From Flavobacteriales bacterium UBA1986 (GTDB lineage Bacteria > Bacteroidota > Bacteroidia > Flavobacteriales_G > Salibacteraceae), in the NCBI GenBank assembly GCA_002336245.1, contig DDDG01000023.1, positions 98,526 to 162,525 on the forward strand: a stretch of 64,000 bases of DNA, in the 5' to 3' direction. Position numbers and translations under genes: made by a program. Positions 43,955 through 54,434 of the stretch are shown one piece after another; position 1 is the stretch's first letter; every line of letters starts with the position of its first letter. The notes below the pieces were generated by a model. That model saw only the letters and a list, made by a program, of their open reading frames with translations. It made no database searches and had not been told where the DNA came from.

Positions 43955-45639
43955 ATCTTCGCCTCAGTAGCCTTTAAAATCGAAGCTTCCTTCTCAATTG
44001 CCTTAGCACGAAGGGCACTTGCCTTCTTCAGCATATCGTCGGCAAAAGCACGATCCTTCAAGTCAACCGCATTGATGCGTACGTTTAGTTCCGCTCCAAT
44101 AACAGCGGAACGAGCACATAGGGCTCCCACAGCGCCATCGGTAATGGAATTGGGATTTCCTTGCAAGACCATAGCCTCACAAATCTCCATGCTTTCGTAT
44201 GCTTTAACCATCGTTTGGTAAGGTATGGAAATGGCGTACTTTGTTGCATCTTGAATGGCCTCACTGCGCTTGGCCTTTTCCGAATCGGTGTTCTTAGGCA
44301 TACCAAAGGCTTCCATGATTCGGTTGAAGGCTTGGGTGTCTTCATCAACTAAGTGGAGCAATTCTACCTTGAGTTTCTCTGCTTTGACGGCCCAATCCGA
44401 GAACTCTTCCCAACGTTCATCCCAACCGCGTTTGTGGGCTGAAAGATTGGCTACCATTCCACCCAATGAAACGCCCAAAGCGCCAACGTATGCTGCAATC
44501 GAACCTCCACCAGGCGCAGGAGATTCCTTAGAAGTTTCGTTCGCGAACTCGGTCAAAGTCATATCGACCAAGGCTCCGGTTTTCTCTTCGATCAAGTATT
44601 CAATCACCTTCTCGCGAGGATCAAAAGGCTTCAATTCATCGAGTCCGAGCGACTTAATGGCAATCTTCATTTTTTCCATTTCTGGAATCCCCAAAGAGCG
44701 TTCTTGCTTTTTCAAGAAGAAGTCCGCCGCGTCGATGAGCACTTTTTTCGGAACCAATCCAATCAATTCTGAACCAGTAATGCGCATGCCTCGCTCAGTA
44801 GCCGACTTTTCTGTTTCGTCGAAGGCGATGTGCAAGGGCGTAATGCTGATGTTGGTTAGGTTGTAAGAGATCTGGGCAATGCCGTACTCTTCGATGTACC
44901 AACCAATGCCTTTCACTGACTTTAATTTGCCCGGCTCACGCACAGGCTCTCCTTGAGCGTCGGTGAGAATCGTTCCTGTGATTGGATTTCCCTCTCGCTT
45001 TACGCGTCCAGCTTCCCGAATGTCGAAAGCAATGGAATTTGCTCTTCTCGTAGAAGTTGTGTTTAGGTTGATGTTGTAGGCAACTAGGAAGTCTCTGGCT
45101 GAAATGGCCGTCACTCCGCTGGTGCGCGCTTTCACAAACTCAGCTGGACCTTCATCTGGTTTCCAATTTGGGTCAGAGAGCTTCTTCTCTAAACCTTCGT
45201 ATTCTCCCGAACGAACTGTAGCTAAATTCTGACGGTCTTTAGATTTCGCAGCGTTCTCGTAAAAGTAGATCGGAATACCCAAATCCTCCCCCACTCGCTT
45301 GCCCAGCTTGTGCGCCCATTGGGCAGTTTCTTCCATGCTGATGTTCGAGATTGGCACCAAAGGACAAACGTCCGTCGCGCCAAACCTCGGGTGTTCACCT
45401 GAATGTTTGCTCATGTCGATGAGCTCGGAAGCCTTTTTAATGAGAAGAAAGGCTGCATCGATTACAGCTTGAGGCTCACCAACAAAGGTGATGACAGTTC
45501 TGTTGGTCGCTTTCCCTGGATCAACGTCCAAGAGTCGAACTCCTTCTACCGTTTCCACGACTGAGGAAATCGCTTTGATTTTTGCTTCGTCTCTACCTTC
45601 CGAGATGTTGGGAACACATTCAATGAGTTGTTTCGACAT
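43951..45639 (-). CDS. ftcD: Bifunctional glutamate formimidoyltransferase/formimidoyltetrahydrofolate cyclodeaminase
   Basis: 562 residues. The N-terminal formiminotransferase has CVPNISEGRD and SKHSGEHPRFGATDVCPLVP; YFYENAAKSKDRQNLATVRS follows. After about residue 350 the cyclodeaminase domain begins: LTEFANETSKESPAPGGGSI and VANLSAHKRG. Both steps move the formimino group of histidine breakdown onto folate. Cytoplasmic. It lies 2 bases downstream of hutI, an operon; HutH and HutU are not in the window. Fusion is a known arrangement. Confidence 0.93.
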   Translation of the reverse strand: MSKQLIECVPNISEGRDEAKIKAISSVVETVEGVRLLDVDPGKATNRTVITFVGEPQAVIDAAFLLIKKASELIDMSKHSGEHPRFGATDVCPLVPISNISMEETAQWAHKLGKRVGEDLGIPIYFYENAAKSKDRQNLATVRSGEYEGLEKKLSDPNWKPDEGPAEFVKARTSGVTAISARDFLVAYNINLNTTSTRRANSIAFDIREAGRVKREGNPITGTILTDAQGEPVREPGKLKSVKGIGWYIEEYGIAQISYNLTNISITPLHIAFDETEKSATERGMRITGSELIGLVPKKVLIDAADFFLKKQERSLGIPEMEKMKIAIKSLGLDELKPFDPREKVIEYLIEEKTGALVDMTLTEFANETSKESPAPGGGSIAAYVGALGVSLGGMVANLSAHKRGWDERWEEFSDWAVKAEKLKVELLHLVDEDTQAFNRIMEAFGMPKNTDSEKAKRSEAIQDATKYAISIPYQTMVKAYESMEICEAMVLQGNPNSITDGAVGALCARSAVIGAELNVRINAVDLKDRAFADDMLKKASALRAKAIEKEASILKATEAKI

Positions 45640-45641
45640 GC

Positions 45642-46895
45642 TTAATTTGATTTTCCGTTGATGAATACCCGATCGATCAAGTTGCTGCCAAATGCGTAAG
45701 GCAGGTAATTGAAGTTCGGAATTTCTTTCGTGAGTATAAGGTTGGCCCTTTTACCGACTGTAATGCTTCCTAGTTCAGCTTGCAACTCCATGGCGGCAGC
45801 ACCAACGATGGTTGCTGCGTTGATGGCTTCTTCAGGAAGCAATTTCATTTTCATGCAAGCCAGGGCGACTACTAAGTTCATATTGCCTGTTGGACTGCTG
45901 CCAGGATTGAAATCCGTCGCTAAGGCAAAAGAGGTTCCTGAATCGATGAGTTCCCGTCCGGGAGTGTAAGGAATGCTCAGGAAGAGAGAACAGGCTGGTA
46001 AGCCCACGGGAATGACGTCTGACCCTTTTAAAGAAGCGTAATCTGCTTCTTCCATCACTTCGAGGTGATCGACGCTCAAAGCTCCGTGTTTGACCGCTTC
46101 TTGAACACCACCGATGGAAGAGAATTGGTTGACGTGAATTTTGGCTTTCAGTCCGTGCTCGGCTCCAGCTTCCATAATCAGAGCTGTATGCGATGCATCG
46201 AAGTAATTTCGTTCGCAGAAGATGTCGATGTAATCTGCTAGGTTCTCTTCGGCTACCGCAGGAATGATTTCCTCAATAACGTATTCGATGTAGGCGTCGG
46301 TATTGCCTTTAAACTCTGGAGGAACTGCGTGGGCTGCCAGCAAGGTGGCTTTGATTGGAATGTCGTTGGTTTCCTTGAGCTTTTTCACGACACGAAGAAT
46401 CTTGAGTTCAGAATCCAAATCGAGTCCGTAACCACTTTTGATTTCTAAAGCTCCAGTGCCCAGTTGAATGACTTCCTCTACCCGCTTCTGAGCCTGCGCC
46501 CAAAGTTCTTCTTCGCTCATATCGCGAAGCTTCATGGCGGAATTTATGATGCCTCCACCTTTCGCAGCAATCTCTTCGTACCACAAACCTTTGATGCGGT
46601 CTACGTATTCGTCCTGACGATTTCCTGCATAAACAATGTGCGTATGCGAATCGGCCCATGTAGGAAGAACGACGCAATTCTCTGCGTCCACAAGCTCGAG
46701 TCCGGCCCAATCGGTAACTCCTGGAAAGCTAGTCATGGAACCAAAATCCGCAATGCGTCCGTCTTCAACAGCCAACCAAGCATCTTCAATGACACCGAGA
46801 GTGGACATTTCTTTTCCTTTGGGAAAGGAAGATTTCCAAGTTCCTTTTTCTTCAATTCCGATCAGCTGACCGATGTTCTTTATTAGGAGTCTCAT
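45642..46895 (-). CDS. hutI: Imidazolonepropionase HutI
   Basis: 417 residues from the ATG at 46895; a TTG three codons upstream is less likely. The metal motif HTH (residues 84-86, in ADSHTHIVYAGNRQDEY) and HVNQFSSIGGVQEAVKHG identify the amidohydrolase; ATDFNPGSSPTGNM holds another metal-site Asp. It opens the imidazolone ring in histidine degradation; cytoplasmic. First gene of the hutI-ftcD pair. Confidence 0.94.
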   Translation of the reverse strand: MRLLIKNIGQLIGIEEKGTWKSSFPKGKEMSTLGVIEDAWLAVEDGRIADFGSMTSFPGVTDWAGLELVDAENCVVLPTWADSHTHIVYAGNRQDEYVDRIKGLWYEEIAAKGGGIINSAMKLRDMSEEELWAQAQKRVEEVIQLGTGALEIKSGYGLDLDSELKILRVVKKLKETNDIPIKATLLAAHAVPPEFKGNTDAYIEYVIEEIIPAVAEENLADYIDIFCERNYFDASHTALIMEAGAEHGLKAKIHVNQFSSIGGVQEAVKHGALSVDHLEVMEEADYASLKGSDVIPVGLPACSLFLSIPYTPGRELIDSGTSFALATDFNPGSSPTGNMNLVVALACMKMKLLPEEAINAATIVGAAAMELQAELGSITVGKRANLILTKEIPNFNYLPYAFGSNLIDRVFINGKSN

Positions 46896-46952
46896 GAGCT
46901 GCAAAGAAAAGAAGTCCTTTGATAATTAAGGTCTAATTCCGAGCTTTGATTG

Positions 46953-47363
46953 GTGGAGAACCACTTGACCTTTCAGCCATCCGATCCTCGCTTAATCTCA
47001 ATGGAAAACTTTCTCCATGAAGAAGGAATCGACTACGAACGCAAGGAGTTTGTAGCCGAAGGAGGTTGGATTGAACTTCACTTCGATGAGCGTGAAACCG
47101 AGCGCGTCGATGCGTTTTTTGTTCAACTAATCGATGACTCCCATTATGAAGACTCTGATTATCCCGAACCTGCTTTTTCAAGATTCTTAAGCGCTTTAGT
47201 GAAGCTTACAACCTACGGCATATACGGGATTCTCGTTTTATTGGACTTATCCTTCGCCTACCTCACCTATACAGAGCCGGTTGGGCTAAACATCGGCGCT
47301 TTGGTCGTCTTTTTGCTTATGACCGGATTTTTACTCTGGAGTAATGCTTTCAAAGGTCACTAG
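46953..47363 (+). CDS. Hypothetical protein with two C-terminal membrane helices (DUF2007-like N-terminus)
   Basis: 136 residues from GTG 46953; TTG 46950 is equally possible. The N-terminal half (LISMENFLHEEGIDYERKEF, then GWIELHFDERETERVDAFF) has the size and look of small DUF2007-like signal-transducing domains, a weak match. Helices YGIYGILVLLDLSFAYLTY and IGALVVFLLMTGFLLW anchor it. Function unknown. It stands apart from neighbours. Confidence 0.5.
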   Translation: MENHLTFQPSDPRLISMENFLHEEGIDYERKEFVAEGGWIELHFDERETERVDAFFVQLIDDSHYEDSDYPEPAFSRFLSALVKLTTYGIYGILVLLDLSFAYLTYTEPVGLNIGALVVFLLMTGFLLWSNAFKGH

Positions 47364-47562
47364 ACGTATGGCGAAAGCGCACTTTATCTAGAGCCTGGTG
47401 AATTATTCCGGTTTTCAATTGATAGCTCCGACTATGGCGCTTATATTTTGAGTGAAATTTTGTGTGAGCTGCAATGAAAGGTTTGATAAAGGCCTTTCCA
47501 ATATCAACTCAAAGTTTACTTCCAAAAACAACTTGGAGAAGGGTGCACATTCAATTCTCTAC

Positions 47563-47570
47563 TATTTTCG
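47563..47570 (+). promoter_or_regulatory. Candidate -7 element for the YCF48-like gene
   Basis: TATTTTCG, 48 bases before the ATG at 47619; the same string precedes tRNA-Arg. The rest of the 255-base gap from 47364 shows nothing else. Confidence 0.3.
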
Positions 47571-47618
47571 CGATCTCCTTAACGAGAAATCTTGCTACAA
47601 CTCATTTAATCAAACGTG

Positions 47619-48824
47619 ATGAAACTTGTTTACTCACTTATCATTTCTATTCTCTTCAGCGGAACCGCATATGCTCAATGGACCGCTCTACCAAAGCTCG
47701 ATCATGAGGTAATGGATATATATTTTCTTGATGAAACCACAGGCTTTGCAGTTACCATGCTCGATTCGAACGGGAATGATCATGGCCAGATTATGAAAAC
47801 CACCGATGGTGGAAGCAGCTGGACCCAAAAGCAGTATTCAACAAACAACTATTTCTCGGCAATTCAGTTCCCGAACAATGGCTCTACTGGCTATGCGCTT
47901 GAAAATGGGGGCGATTTTTACAAAACCACTGATATGGGTGAAAGTTGGACCAACATCGGCGAGGCCTCTGCAAGTTTTAATGAGACCATGTATTGGACCA
48001 GTGCCGATGAAGGTTACTACTCTGATGCGAGCATTACCTGGAAAACAACAGATGGCGGTTCCAATTGGGTAGAGAAACAGGAATTTGTGACTGGCTTCCA
48101 AGCATTGGAGTTTTTCGGCAACCAAGGATGGTATTACAACCGCACAAATTTCTATTCCAGTAGCGATGCCGGAGCAACGTGGAGCTCGTCTGTCAATCTC
48201 CCAGTCGTTATAATGGACATGGACTTCGTAGACTCCGATCATGGACTAGCAGTAGGGCGAGAAGATAAAATCTACTTAAGTGAAGATGGTGGCGCCACTT
48301 GGACTAGTGTCGGCTTGAACGATCGAAATTTTGATCTGATGGCAGTGAAGTTTCTATCTAATAAGGTTGCCTTCGCGGTTGGAACCAACGACGATCCTTT
48401 CGATAAAGAGCCACGAACTGTTATGAGTGTGGATAGCGGTAAGACATGGACCGTTGTAAACAACAGTGCGCAAGCTAATCTCAATGATGTGTTTTTCCCA
48501 AATACAGCAATAGGTTTTACCGGAGGGGCAGAAGGTGAATTCATGAAACTCATTCCGATCACTGTTGGTGAAGCTGAAATCAAGCTTGGAGACTTCAAGG
48601 TATTTCCGAACCCATTTAGCGAATCAATCTTTCTCGAATTCAATTCCGAAGATGAAAAGGCAGCCTCCTATCAGATACTGGATCTCTCAGGAAGAAGAGT
48701 TAAAAGTGCATCTGCTGTCGCTCTTGTCGAGCAAATTGACCTCAGTGATTTGGAGTCAAGCACGTACATACTTGAACTAGAGTTCAAGGATAAAAAGGAG
48801 ATACGCAGGCTTATCAAACGCTGA
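47619..48824 (+). CDS. T9SS-exported YCF48/BNR-repeat protein
   Basis: 401 residues. Signal peptide MKLVYSLIISILFSGTAYAQ. The repeats (residues about 30-310) each carry a variant of KTTDGGSSWTQKQ, the YCF48/sialidase-like Asp-box, and form a beta-propeller: YLSEDGGATWTSVG, MSVDSGKTWTVVN. A T9SS type A sorting domain ends it (FKVFPNPFSESIFLEF; STYILELEFKDKKEIRRLIK). Exported to the cell surface; ligand unknown. Faces the 1374-residue T9SS protein. Confidence 0.85.
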   Translation: MKLVYSLIISILFSGTAYAQWTALPKLDHEVMDIYFLDETTGFAVTMLDSNGNDHGQIMKTTDGGSSWTQKQYSTNNYFSAIQFPNNGSTGYALENGGDFYKTTDMGESWTNIGEASASFNETMYWTSADEGYYSDASITWKTTDGGSNWVEKQEFVTGFQALEFFGNQGWYYNRTNFYSSSDAGATWSSSVNLPVVIMDMDFVDSDHGLAVGREDKIYLSEDGGATWTSVGLNDRNFDLMAVKFLSNKVAFAVGTNDDPFDKEPRTVMSVDSGKTWTVVNNSAQANLNDVFFPNTAIGFTGGAEGEFMKLIPITVGEAEIKLGDFKVFPNPFSESIFLEFNSEDEKAASYQILDLSGRRVKSASAVALVEQIDLSDLESSTYILELEFKDKKEIRRLIKR

Positions 48825-48869
48825 GCGAATCACCTAGAATTGAAGGAGTCACCTTCAACTTATTAAGTC

Positions 48870-51800
48870 TTACTCCACCACCCACTTCAACACACGGCTA
48901 CAATCTTGTGAGTCGATGCTCAGCAAGTATACTCCACTGGCTTCTGAGCTCATTGAAACTGGGATTTCTTGAAAACCTTCGTTCAATTGAAGTTCTTTAG
49001 ACCAGATGATGCTGCCTTTGATGTCTCGTAGGCTAAGCTCGGTTTTTGCATCCTTGAACAACTCTAGGCTCAAGGTGCTTTGTCCGTCGCCGCTTGGGTT
49101 TGGATATAGGTTCGCCTTGAACAATTCTCTTGGACCTTCGTACTGCCCTACTTCAATCTTAGGTGCTGTAATGATCGTGAACCAGTCGCCGTCGTTGAAG
49201 TTCCCATTCCCCTCGTACTTGCCGTCGGCGTTGAGGGTCAATGGAATGCTGTAGTATCCTTCAGAGAAATCTGAACTTGGTGAAAATGCCAAGCCAATTG
49301 GATCTGAACTGCTCGGAACCGCTGAGCTGTCGAGCAATACATCAATATTTCCTAAGTCTCCACCTGATTCCGTGACTCTCCAAGTTCTGCTCACGCGCTT
49401 ATAGAAATCATCGTAAGGAGTGTTTGTATCGATCCAAGAATCCAATGCTTCATTGTCGTGACCCCACATAAGGAATTCATTGTCTTCCATGTCCTGAGGA
49501 GCTTTCAATCTAAGTGGCCCCTCTCCCTTTGCATCGGCGTGATAATCGTAGTCGAACATGCGTCCAATTCCAGCCATTTCCCATGGATGAGAAACATCGA
49601 AATCGTATTTATCTTCGAATTCAAGCTTAATACCGTAACGTGCACTTAAATAGTTTGTTATGATGATTCTTTTTGCGTCGTACACGTCTTGGTTGAAGTA
49701 GAATAATTCGGCTACTTTACCATTTCCTTCACGGTCCCAATTGTCGATGCCCATGCGGAAAAAAATGGTGTCATCGGCCACGCGATCTTCAAAACCAGAA
49801 GGAAGCTCATCGAAGCGTTTCTTGTCGTCGAGAATTGAGTAGTGTTTCCGTTCGGTTTGGTTGTAATGGCTTCCGTAAATGTGTGGAATGCGAATGTCGT
49901 GTGCGTATTGGCTTTCTGCACCGGCATATTGCAACTGTCCTTTATTGCTCGTCACTTCTGACCGCATAGACTTGCCGTCCTTGTTGACGTGAAGCACAAA
50001 TCCATTTTGGGTTCTTGCATTGGCAATCCAGCCTGAGCTGTGCCAGTTTTCCGTGTTGCTCTGGGCAATACAGAATGCTGAGAGGTTCTCTCCTACATCA
50101 GTGACATTGTTCATCAGAAGATAACGCCGTACCGGAAGAAACTCTACTGCAGGCCAGCCTCCGACACCATTGGAATCCAAAACGAGGTGCGGCTTATTCG
50201 TGTCCGCGTTGCCAGCTTTGGCATACAAACCATGTCCACTGCGATCGAACCAGAAGTTTACGGTGTCGTGGTCGTTTTGCGCCGCTGTAAGAGAATCGGA
50301 ATGGATGCCGTCATCGGAACGCAACCAAAAGCGCAGTTCATCCTTGCTTCCAACCCCAGCTGGACCCTCATAGCCCATTTGTGCTGGATGATCTACGTAA
50401 ATGATTTCTGCAGAAACTTCGTTGGCACTCGCCAGTCCGTCACTTACTCCAGCAGCAGTGCCAGCGGGAAGCTCAACGCTTACCTTTCCAAAGGTATCGG
50501 CTTCAACAGTTACGAAATAATGTCCAAGGCTTCCAGTAAGACCGGTCACTTGTCCGTTGGTGACCACAAAGTCGCTCATCGTCAAATCCGATACATCAGC
50601 CCGCTTCAGATTTCTTCTAAACTCCAGCTCCAATTCAAAACTTTGATCGTAGGTGTGCTTTAAATGGAAAGGTCGTTCTGGGTAATGATTCATATATACT
50701 TGCGGTGCTTTTGGAAAGCTTCTCGCGCTGTTCGAGTATAAATCCGACTCCCAGATTCCTCTTCCGTAGGTAGCCGCCTTCAGACGTCTTTTGTCTGGAT
50801 CTGCGCTGTAGTAAATCTTTAAATCCTCAACTCTTGCGTTTTTCGACAATCCATTGCTGAAGGTTTCCCAAACGGTATCACCCGCGGCCAAATAGAATAC
50901 ACCTAGGTCGCTGCCCAAGTACATATCGCCTGTTGCGGTATCCAGCTCCAAGCAATAATTCGGAACATCAGGCAAGCCAGTACTGACATTCTTCCATGAA
51001 GCTCCCCCATCTTCCGTAATGAGCATTCCATTGTTTCTAAGCAGATATATTTTTAGAGAATCGAAAGGATCCGTTTCGAAGTCAGGGGAGAAACTTGAAA
51101 CATTTAGGCTCGCTGTGACGTCGCTCCAAACAGGTGAGCTGTCGTAAATGTCATCGCACTTGATAAGACGGGTTGAATTGCTTCTTCGCCAGATGGCGTA
51201 CATCACTTGATTGTTGGTTCGCGCCAATTGGAGCTGCACAAAACTTCCTCCGGGGTTTACTGCTAAACCGCTGGAGATGCTCTCCCAAACGACGTTCTTC
51301 GTTTTCTCTGTGTAGATGTTGGAAGACTTCCAAATGCGTTCTCGACCAATGTACATAACCGTGTCTGTTCTTCCGTCAAGAATGTAGGGCGTTACCCAAG
51401 CTCCTTCGTCTTCTGGCATCTTAAGGCTACCACTTCCATTGCCAAAGCCTTTTTGGTGGCGCACTACTCCACCATATTGCCAAGAAGTGTAGTACTTATT
51501 GGAATCGCTCCAATCAAACAAAGGCACCATACCATCGGCTCCATAAACAGACGCGAAATCGTGACCGTTGTACAACTTTGAACCACAATCCTGATATCCA
51601 CTCAAGAGGTCGTCTGGTGAAAACTGACTTTGAGAGATTCCATAAATGGCTCCAATGCCCATCATGGTAAGGTCGCGGTAATTCCGTCCTTCATCATCAC
51701 TCACATGGATTCCTCCATCATCGGCCACCCAAAGACTTCCATCGTGGGGATTGATGGCTAGAAAGTGATTGTCGGCATGCGAGCCACTAACTCGCTGCCA

Positions 51801-52994
51801 TACCTTACCAGCATCGCTGGAGCGATATAAGTACACATGACCTGACCACATCAAATCTGGGTCGTCTTGCGAAACCTCGAAAGATGCATTGTACCACCCT
51901 TGGCGTTCAATGAGGGCTTCTCCGGAATCAATCACAATGTTGAAGGTATCGGCAGCGTCATAACTCACCACAAACCGGCTGCGACTCATTCCGTAAACAC
52001 GATCTGGAGCTGCGGCGCTTACTTCAATCTCGTAACGCTGTTCTGGATAAAGTCCTTCGAAGATGAATCTCCTTGCCCAGCTCTTTCCGCCATCAAGTGA
52101 TTTGTAAATCAATGAGCCGCCCCAGTAGTTGTAGTCAGCAGCGTATACAATCATAGGGTTGTCGGGCTTAAACTCAATGTCGCGAAAATCTCGAACCACA
52201 GAAGTGAAAGTCCAGGATTGCCCCGCATCCTCTGAACGATAGATCCCTTCCTGCGTTCCAGCTAAAATGATGTTTGTGCTGTCTGGACGAATCTTCACAA
52301 CGCCAACCGCAATATCTTCAATGTCCGTATTGCTCGCCGACCAAGATTGTCCGCCATCCGTGCTCTTCCAAACGCCCACTCCATAGGACTCTGAGCCATC
52401 AACGTCGCCCGTTCCGATGTAGATGATGTTTGGGTTGATTGGGTCGTATGTAATGGAAGAAACCCCAAAATTGATGAGGCTTTCATCTGGGTTATCCCAA
52501 GTTTCACCTTTGTCTTTACTGATCCAAATTCCACCGGATGGAGATCCTACCATTACTTCATTGGGATCCGTTGGATGAAATGCGATGCAGTTCAAACGTC
52601 CAACACCTCGGTAGATGTTCGATTCGTAGATTGGCCCAAGTTCTTCCCAATTTCCAGCTTGAGAACGGGCGGCATTGTTGCTCAAAAACTTCTGAGCTTC
52701 CTCGTAAATGTCTTTGTTGTGGCGAATGTTTCCTTGAGCATCCGTTTTAAATTGCTGCCAGTAAAACCAGCGTTCGAATTGTTTCGAGCCGCTGTGAGGA
52801 ACCAATTTCTGATCACCGATTTGTTGCTCATAAGCCTCGCGGATGTCGTAAAGGTTCTGGTTCGGATCGGCCATCATCTCTTGCCAAGACTGTCCGATTG
52901 CGTCCATTGACGCTACAGACAAAAGATAAAAGAGGAAAGAAGAAAGGCTTAGCATTCCTATGTTCCCTACTCGACCATTAAAACTCATTCTCAT
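48870..52994 (-). CDS. Very large T9SS-exported propeller protein with LamG-like domain
   Basis: 1374 residues. Leader (SLSSFLFYLLSVASMDAIGQ), then two successive sialidase/VPS10-type propeller halves to about residue 800, with many Asp-boxes (SKDKGETWDN, KSTDGGQSWSAS). A middle region has KDELRFWLRSDDGIHSDSLT, a concanavalin/LamG-like lectin fold (about residues 900-1140). A C-terminal T9SS type A domain ends in YLLSIDSQDCSRVLKWVV. Surface protein, perhaps a glycan- or debris-binding adhesin or hydrolase scaffold; no catalytic site recognised. Confidence 0.85.
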   Translation of the reverse strand: MRMSFNGRVGNIGMLSLSSFLFYLLSVASMDAIGQSWQEMMADPNQNLYDIREAYEQQIGDQKLVPHSGSKQFERWFYWQQFKTDAQGNIRHNKDIYEEAQKFLSNNAARSQAGNWEELGPIYESNIYRGVGRLNCIAFHPTDPNEVMVGSPSGGIWISKDKGETWDNPDESLINFGVSSITYDPINPNIIYIGTGDVDGSESYGVGVWKSTDGGQSWSASNTDIEDIAVGVVKIRPDSTNIILAGTQEGIYRSEDAGQSWTFTSVVRDFRDIEFKPDNPMIVYAADYNYWGGSLIYKSLDGGKSWARRFIFEGLYPEQRYEIEVSAAAPDRVYGMSRSRFVVSYDAADTFNIVIDSGEALIERQGWYNASFEVSQDDPDLMWSGHVYLYRSSDAGKVWQRVSGSHADNHFLAINPHDGSLWVADDGGIHVSDDEGRNYRDLTMMGIGAIYGISQSQFSPDDLLSGYQDCGSKLYNGHDFASVYGADGMVPLFDWSDSNKYYTSWQYGGVVRHQKGFGNGSGSLKMPEDEGAWVTPYILDGRTDTVMYIGRERIWKSSNIYTEKTKNVVWESISSGLAVNPGGSFVQLQLARTNNQVMYAIWRRSNSTRLIKCDDIYDSSPVWSDVTASLNVSSFSPDFETDPFDSLKIYLLRNNGMLITEDGGASWKNVSTGLPDVPNYCLELDTATGDMYLGSDLGVFYLAAGDTVWETFSNGLSKNARVEDLKIYYSADPDKRRLKAATYGRGIWESDLYSNSARSFPKAPQVYMNHYPERPFHLKHTYDQSFELELEFRRNLKRADVSDLTMSDFVVTNGQVTGLTGSLGHYFVTVEADTFGKVSVELPAGTAAGVSDGLASANEVSAEIIYVDHPAQMGYEGPAGVGSKDELRFWLRSDDGIHSDSLTAAQNDHDTVNFWFDRSGHGLYAKAGNADTNKPHLVLDSNGVGGWPAVEFLPVRRYLLMNNVTDVGENLSAFCIAQSNTENWHSSGWIANARTQNGFVLHVNKDGKSMRSEVTSNKGQLQYAGAESQYAHDIRIPHIYGSHYNQTERKHYSILDDKKRFDELPSGFEDRVADDTIFFRMGIDNWDREGNGKVAELFYFNQDVYDAKRIIITNYLSARYGIKLEFEDKYDFDVSHPWEMAGIGRMFDYDYHADAKGEGPLRLKAPQDMEDNEFLMWGHDNEALDSWIDTNTPYDDFYKRVSRTWRVTESGGDLGNIDVLLDSSAVPSSSDPIGLAFSPSSDFSEGYYSIPLTLNADGKYEGNGNFNDGDWFTIITAPKIEVGQYEGPRELFKANLYPNPSGDGQSTLSLELFKDAKTELSLRDIKGSIIWSKELQLNEGFQEIPVSMSSEASGVYLLSIDSQDCSRVLKWVVE

Positions 52995-53020
52995 AATTTC
53001 CTTCAGTAATGTTTGGCTCT

Positions 53021-53035
53021 AGAGGACTATCCTCT
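53021..53035. other. Small perfect hairpin between two T9SS genes
   Basis: AGAGGA-CTA-TCCTCT, a 6-bp perfect stem in the 159-base gap. It has no U-run; it may act as a weak transcript end, but this is uncertain. Confidence 0.4.
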
Positions 53036-53074
53036 CAAACCGTAAAGCTCTTTAACTTTTAACCTTTTGCGCTC

Positions 53075-53094
53075 CCTGCCCGAATGATCCGCTG
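53075..53094 (+). repeat. Dispersed 20-bp repeat, copy A
   Basis: CCTGCCCGAATGATCCGCTG; its reverse complement recurs at 63094-63114 with one base difference. Intergenic. Confidence 0.8.
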
Positions 53095-53153
53095 ACTGGC
53101 GGAAAAGGCGGGTTAGACCTTTCGACTTTGATCTTTATTCTTTCCTCTTGAAC

Positions 53154-54371
53154 TCAGTTTACGAAAATCTTCTTCCTCATCACAAGTTCTCCCTTCCGCC
53201 CCTCGAGAATATAGATCCCTGTGGGAAGGTAACGTTTGTCTTCCAAAATGGTTGGGGGGCCTTCTAAAATCAACTGCCCGTTTAGGTTTAGTATCCGAAT
53301 GCTTTTTAAGTGGTGCATTTCTATTTCCTGATCCGCAATACTCGTCGTTGGGTTGATCAGAACAAAGAACTCTTGCGACAGCATTACACATCCCTTATAG
53401 CTTATGAGCGTCCCTTCATAATAGCCACTCGTATCATATTGATGCTGGAATGACATTGAGCTGAAGGAAAGGGTGTCGCTCGAACCATCACCAAAATAGA
53501 CAACGATAGAGTCTGCATTTGTCGAAGAAATATCAATACTTAGATTGTTTCCAGAAATGGAGTCAGAAAAAGCCGTTGAAAGTTGCCCAGTATCGTTGTT
53601 CCAAGTCTCCAAACTATCGAAGACCGTGGGTGTTACATATTGCTGCACTGCCAACTGATCGAAATGCCTTGGACCGCTCACAATGGGAAGCGAGTCGGTG
53701 TAAGATTTATGAAAAAGACTGGTGTAAATGGTTGAGGCTGCAATGAAGCTTCCCACATCGTTTGGGTGACTTCCATCCATTTCGTACAACTCGATGCCTG
53801 GTAAGTTGTCTCGCACATGTTTCCAAACTTCTCCTACCGGTAGGCAAATGGCATTGTTGTCTTCCGCCATTTGAATGTAACTCTCTCGCAATCGAGCCTG
53901 CATTCCTTCGTAGGTGCAAACTGGTGGGTAGAAAGGACAGTTGGCTTGATCGCCGTTCTTTCTTCCCCACGTCATGTAAAACGCAGACTGCACACAATCG
54001 AATTGGTCTTTGAACAGGCTGTCGAGTTTTCGAGCGTACGGAAACACCTCTTGTTCTACTTGACTTGGAGCAAATGCAGGACGCTGACTCTGCTCTTGCA
54101 TCACGACGTAATCCCACTGAGTTCCGGCCATATTTGCAAGTAGCCCCACTCTATTGTTCCAATGGCCTTCGAGTGTTTGTCCGCCAGCCAATTCTTGCCC
54201 GTAGATGAGCACATCGCCGTGAGCTGCGGCAGCACGTTGAGTCATGTTTGGGAGGTCGTTGGCACCAGTGTAGCTGTTTCCGATAAAAAACACGCGGAGA
54301 GTATCCTGCGAAAATGAGATTTGAGATGTAAGCAAGAGAATCGTGAGAGCAAAGAATTTGAAGAAGTGCAT
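53154..54371 (-). CDS. T9SS-exported SGNH/GDSL-type hydrolase
   Basis: 405 residues from the ATG at 54371, which gives a tidy signal peptide (MHFFKFFALTILLLTSQISF, SQ). The SGNH block I FIGNSYTGANDLPNM holds the Ser nucleophile; the DGSHPNDVGSFIAA block holds Asp and His (about residues 205-220). A PKD-like domain (VVYFGDGSSDTLSF) and a T9SS type A tail (LNLNGQLILEG; LPTGIYILEG) follow. Likely a secreted esterase or deacetylase acting on glycans. Confidence 0.87.
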   Translation of the reverse strand: MHFFKFFALTILLLTSQISFSQDTLRVFFIGNSYTGANDLPNMTQRAAAAHGDVLIYGQELAGGQTLEGHWNNRVGLLANMAGTQWDYVVMQEQSQRPAFAPSQVEQEVFPYARKLDSLFKDQFDCVQSAFYMTWGRKNGDQANCPFYPPVCTYEGMQARLRESYIQMAEDNNAICLPVGEVWKHVRDNLPGIELYEMDGSHPNDVGSFIAASTIYTSLFHKSYTDSLPIVSGPRHFDQLAVQQYVTPTVFDSLETWNNDTGQLSTAFSDSISGNNLSIDISSTNADSIVVYFGDGSSDTLSFSSMSFQHQYDTSGYYEGTLISYKGCVMLSQEFFVLINPTTSIADQEIEMHHLKSIRILNLNGQLILEGPPTILEDKRYLPTGIYILEGRKGELVMRKKIFVN

Positions 54372-54434
54372 TTTTGGATTTGATGTTGAGAGTTTGTCCA
54401 TGTGATCAAATATTTGAGAGTCGCCCTTTGGATT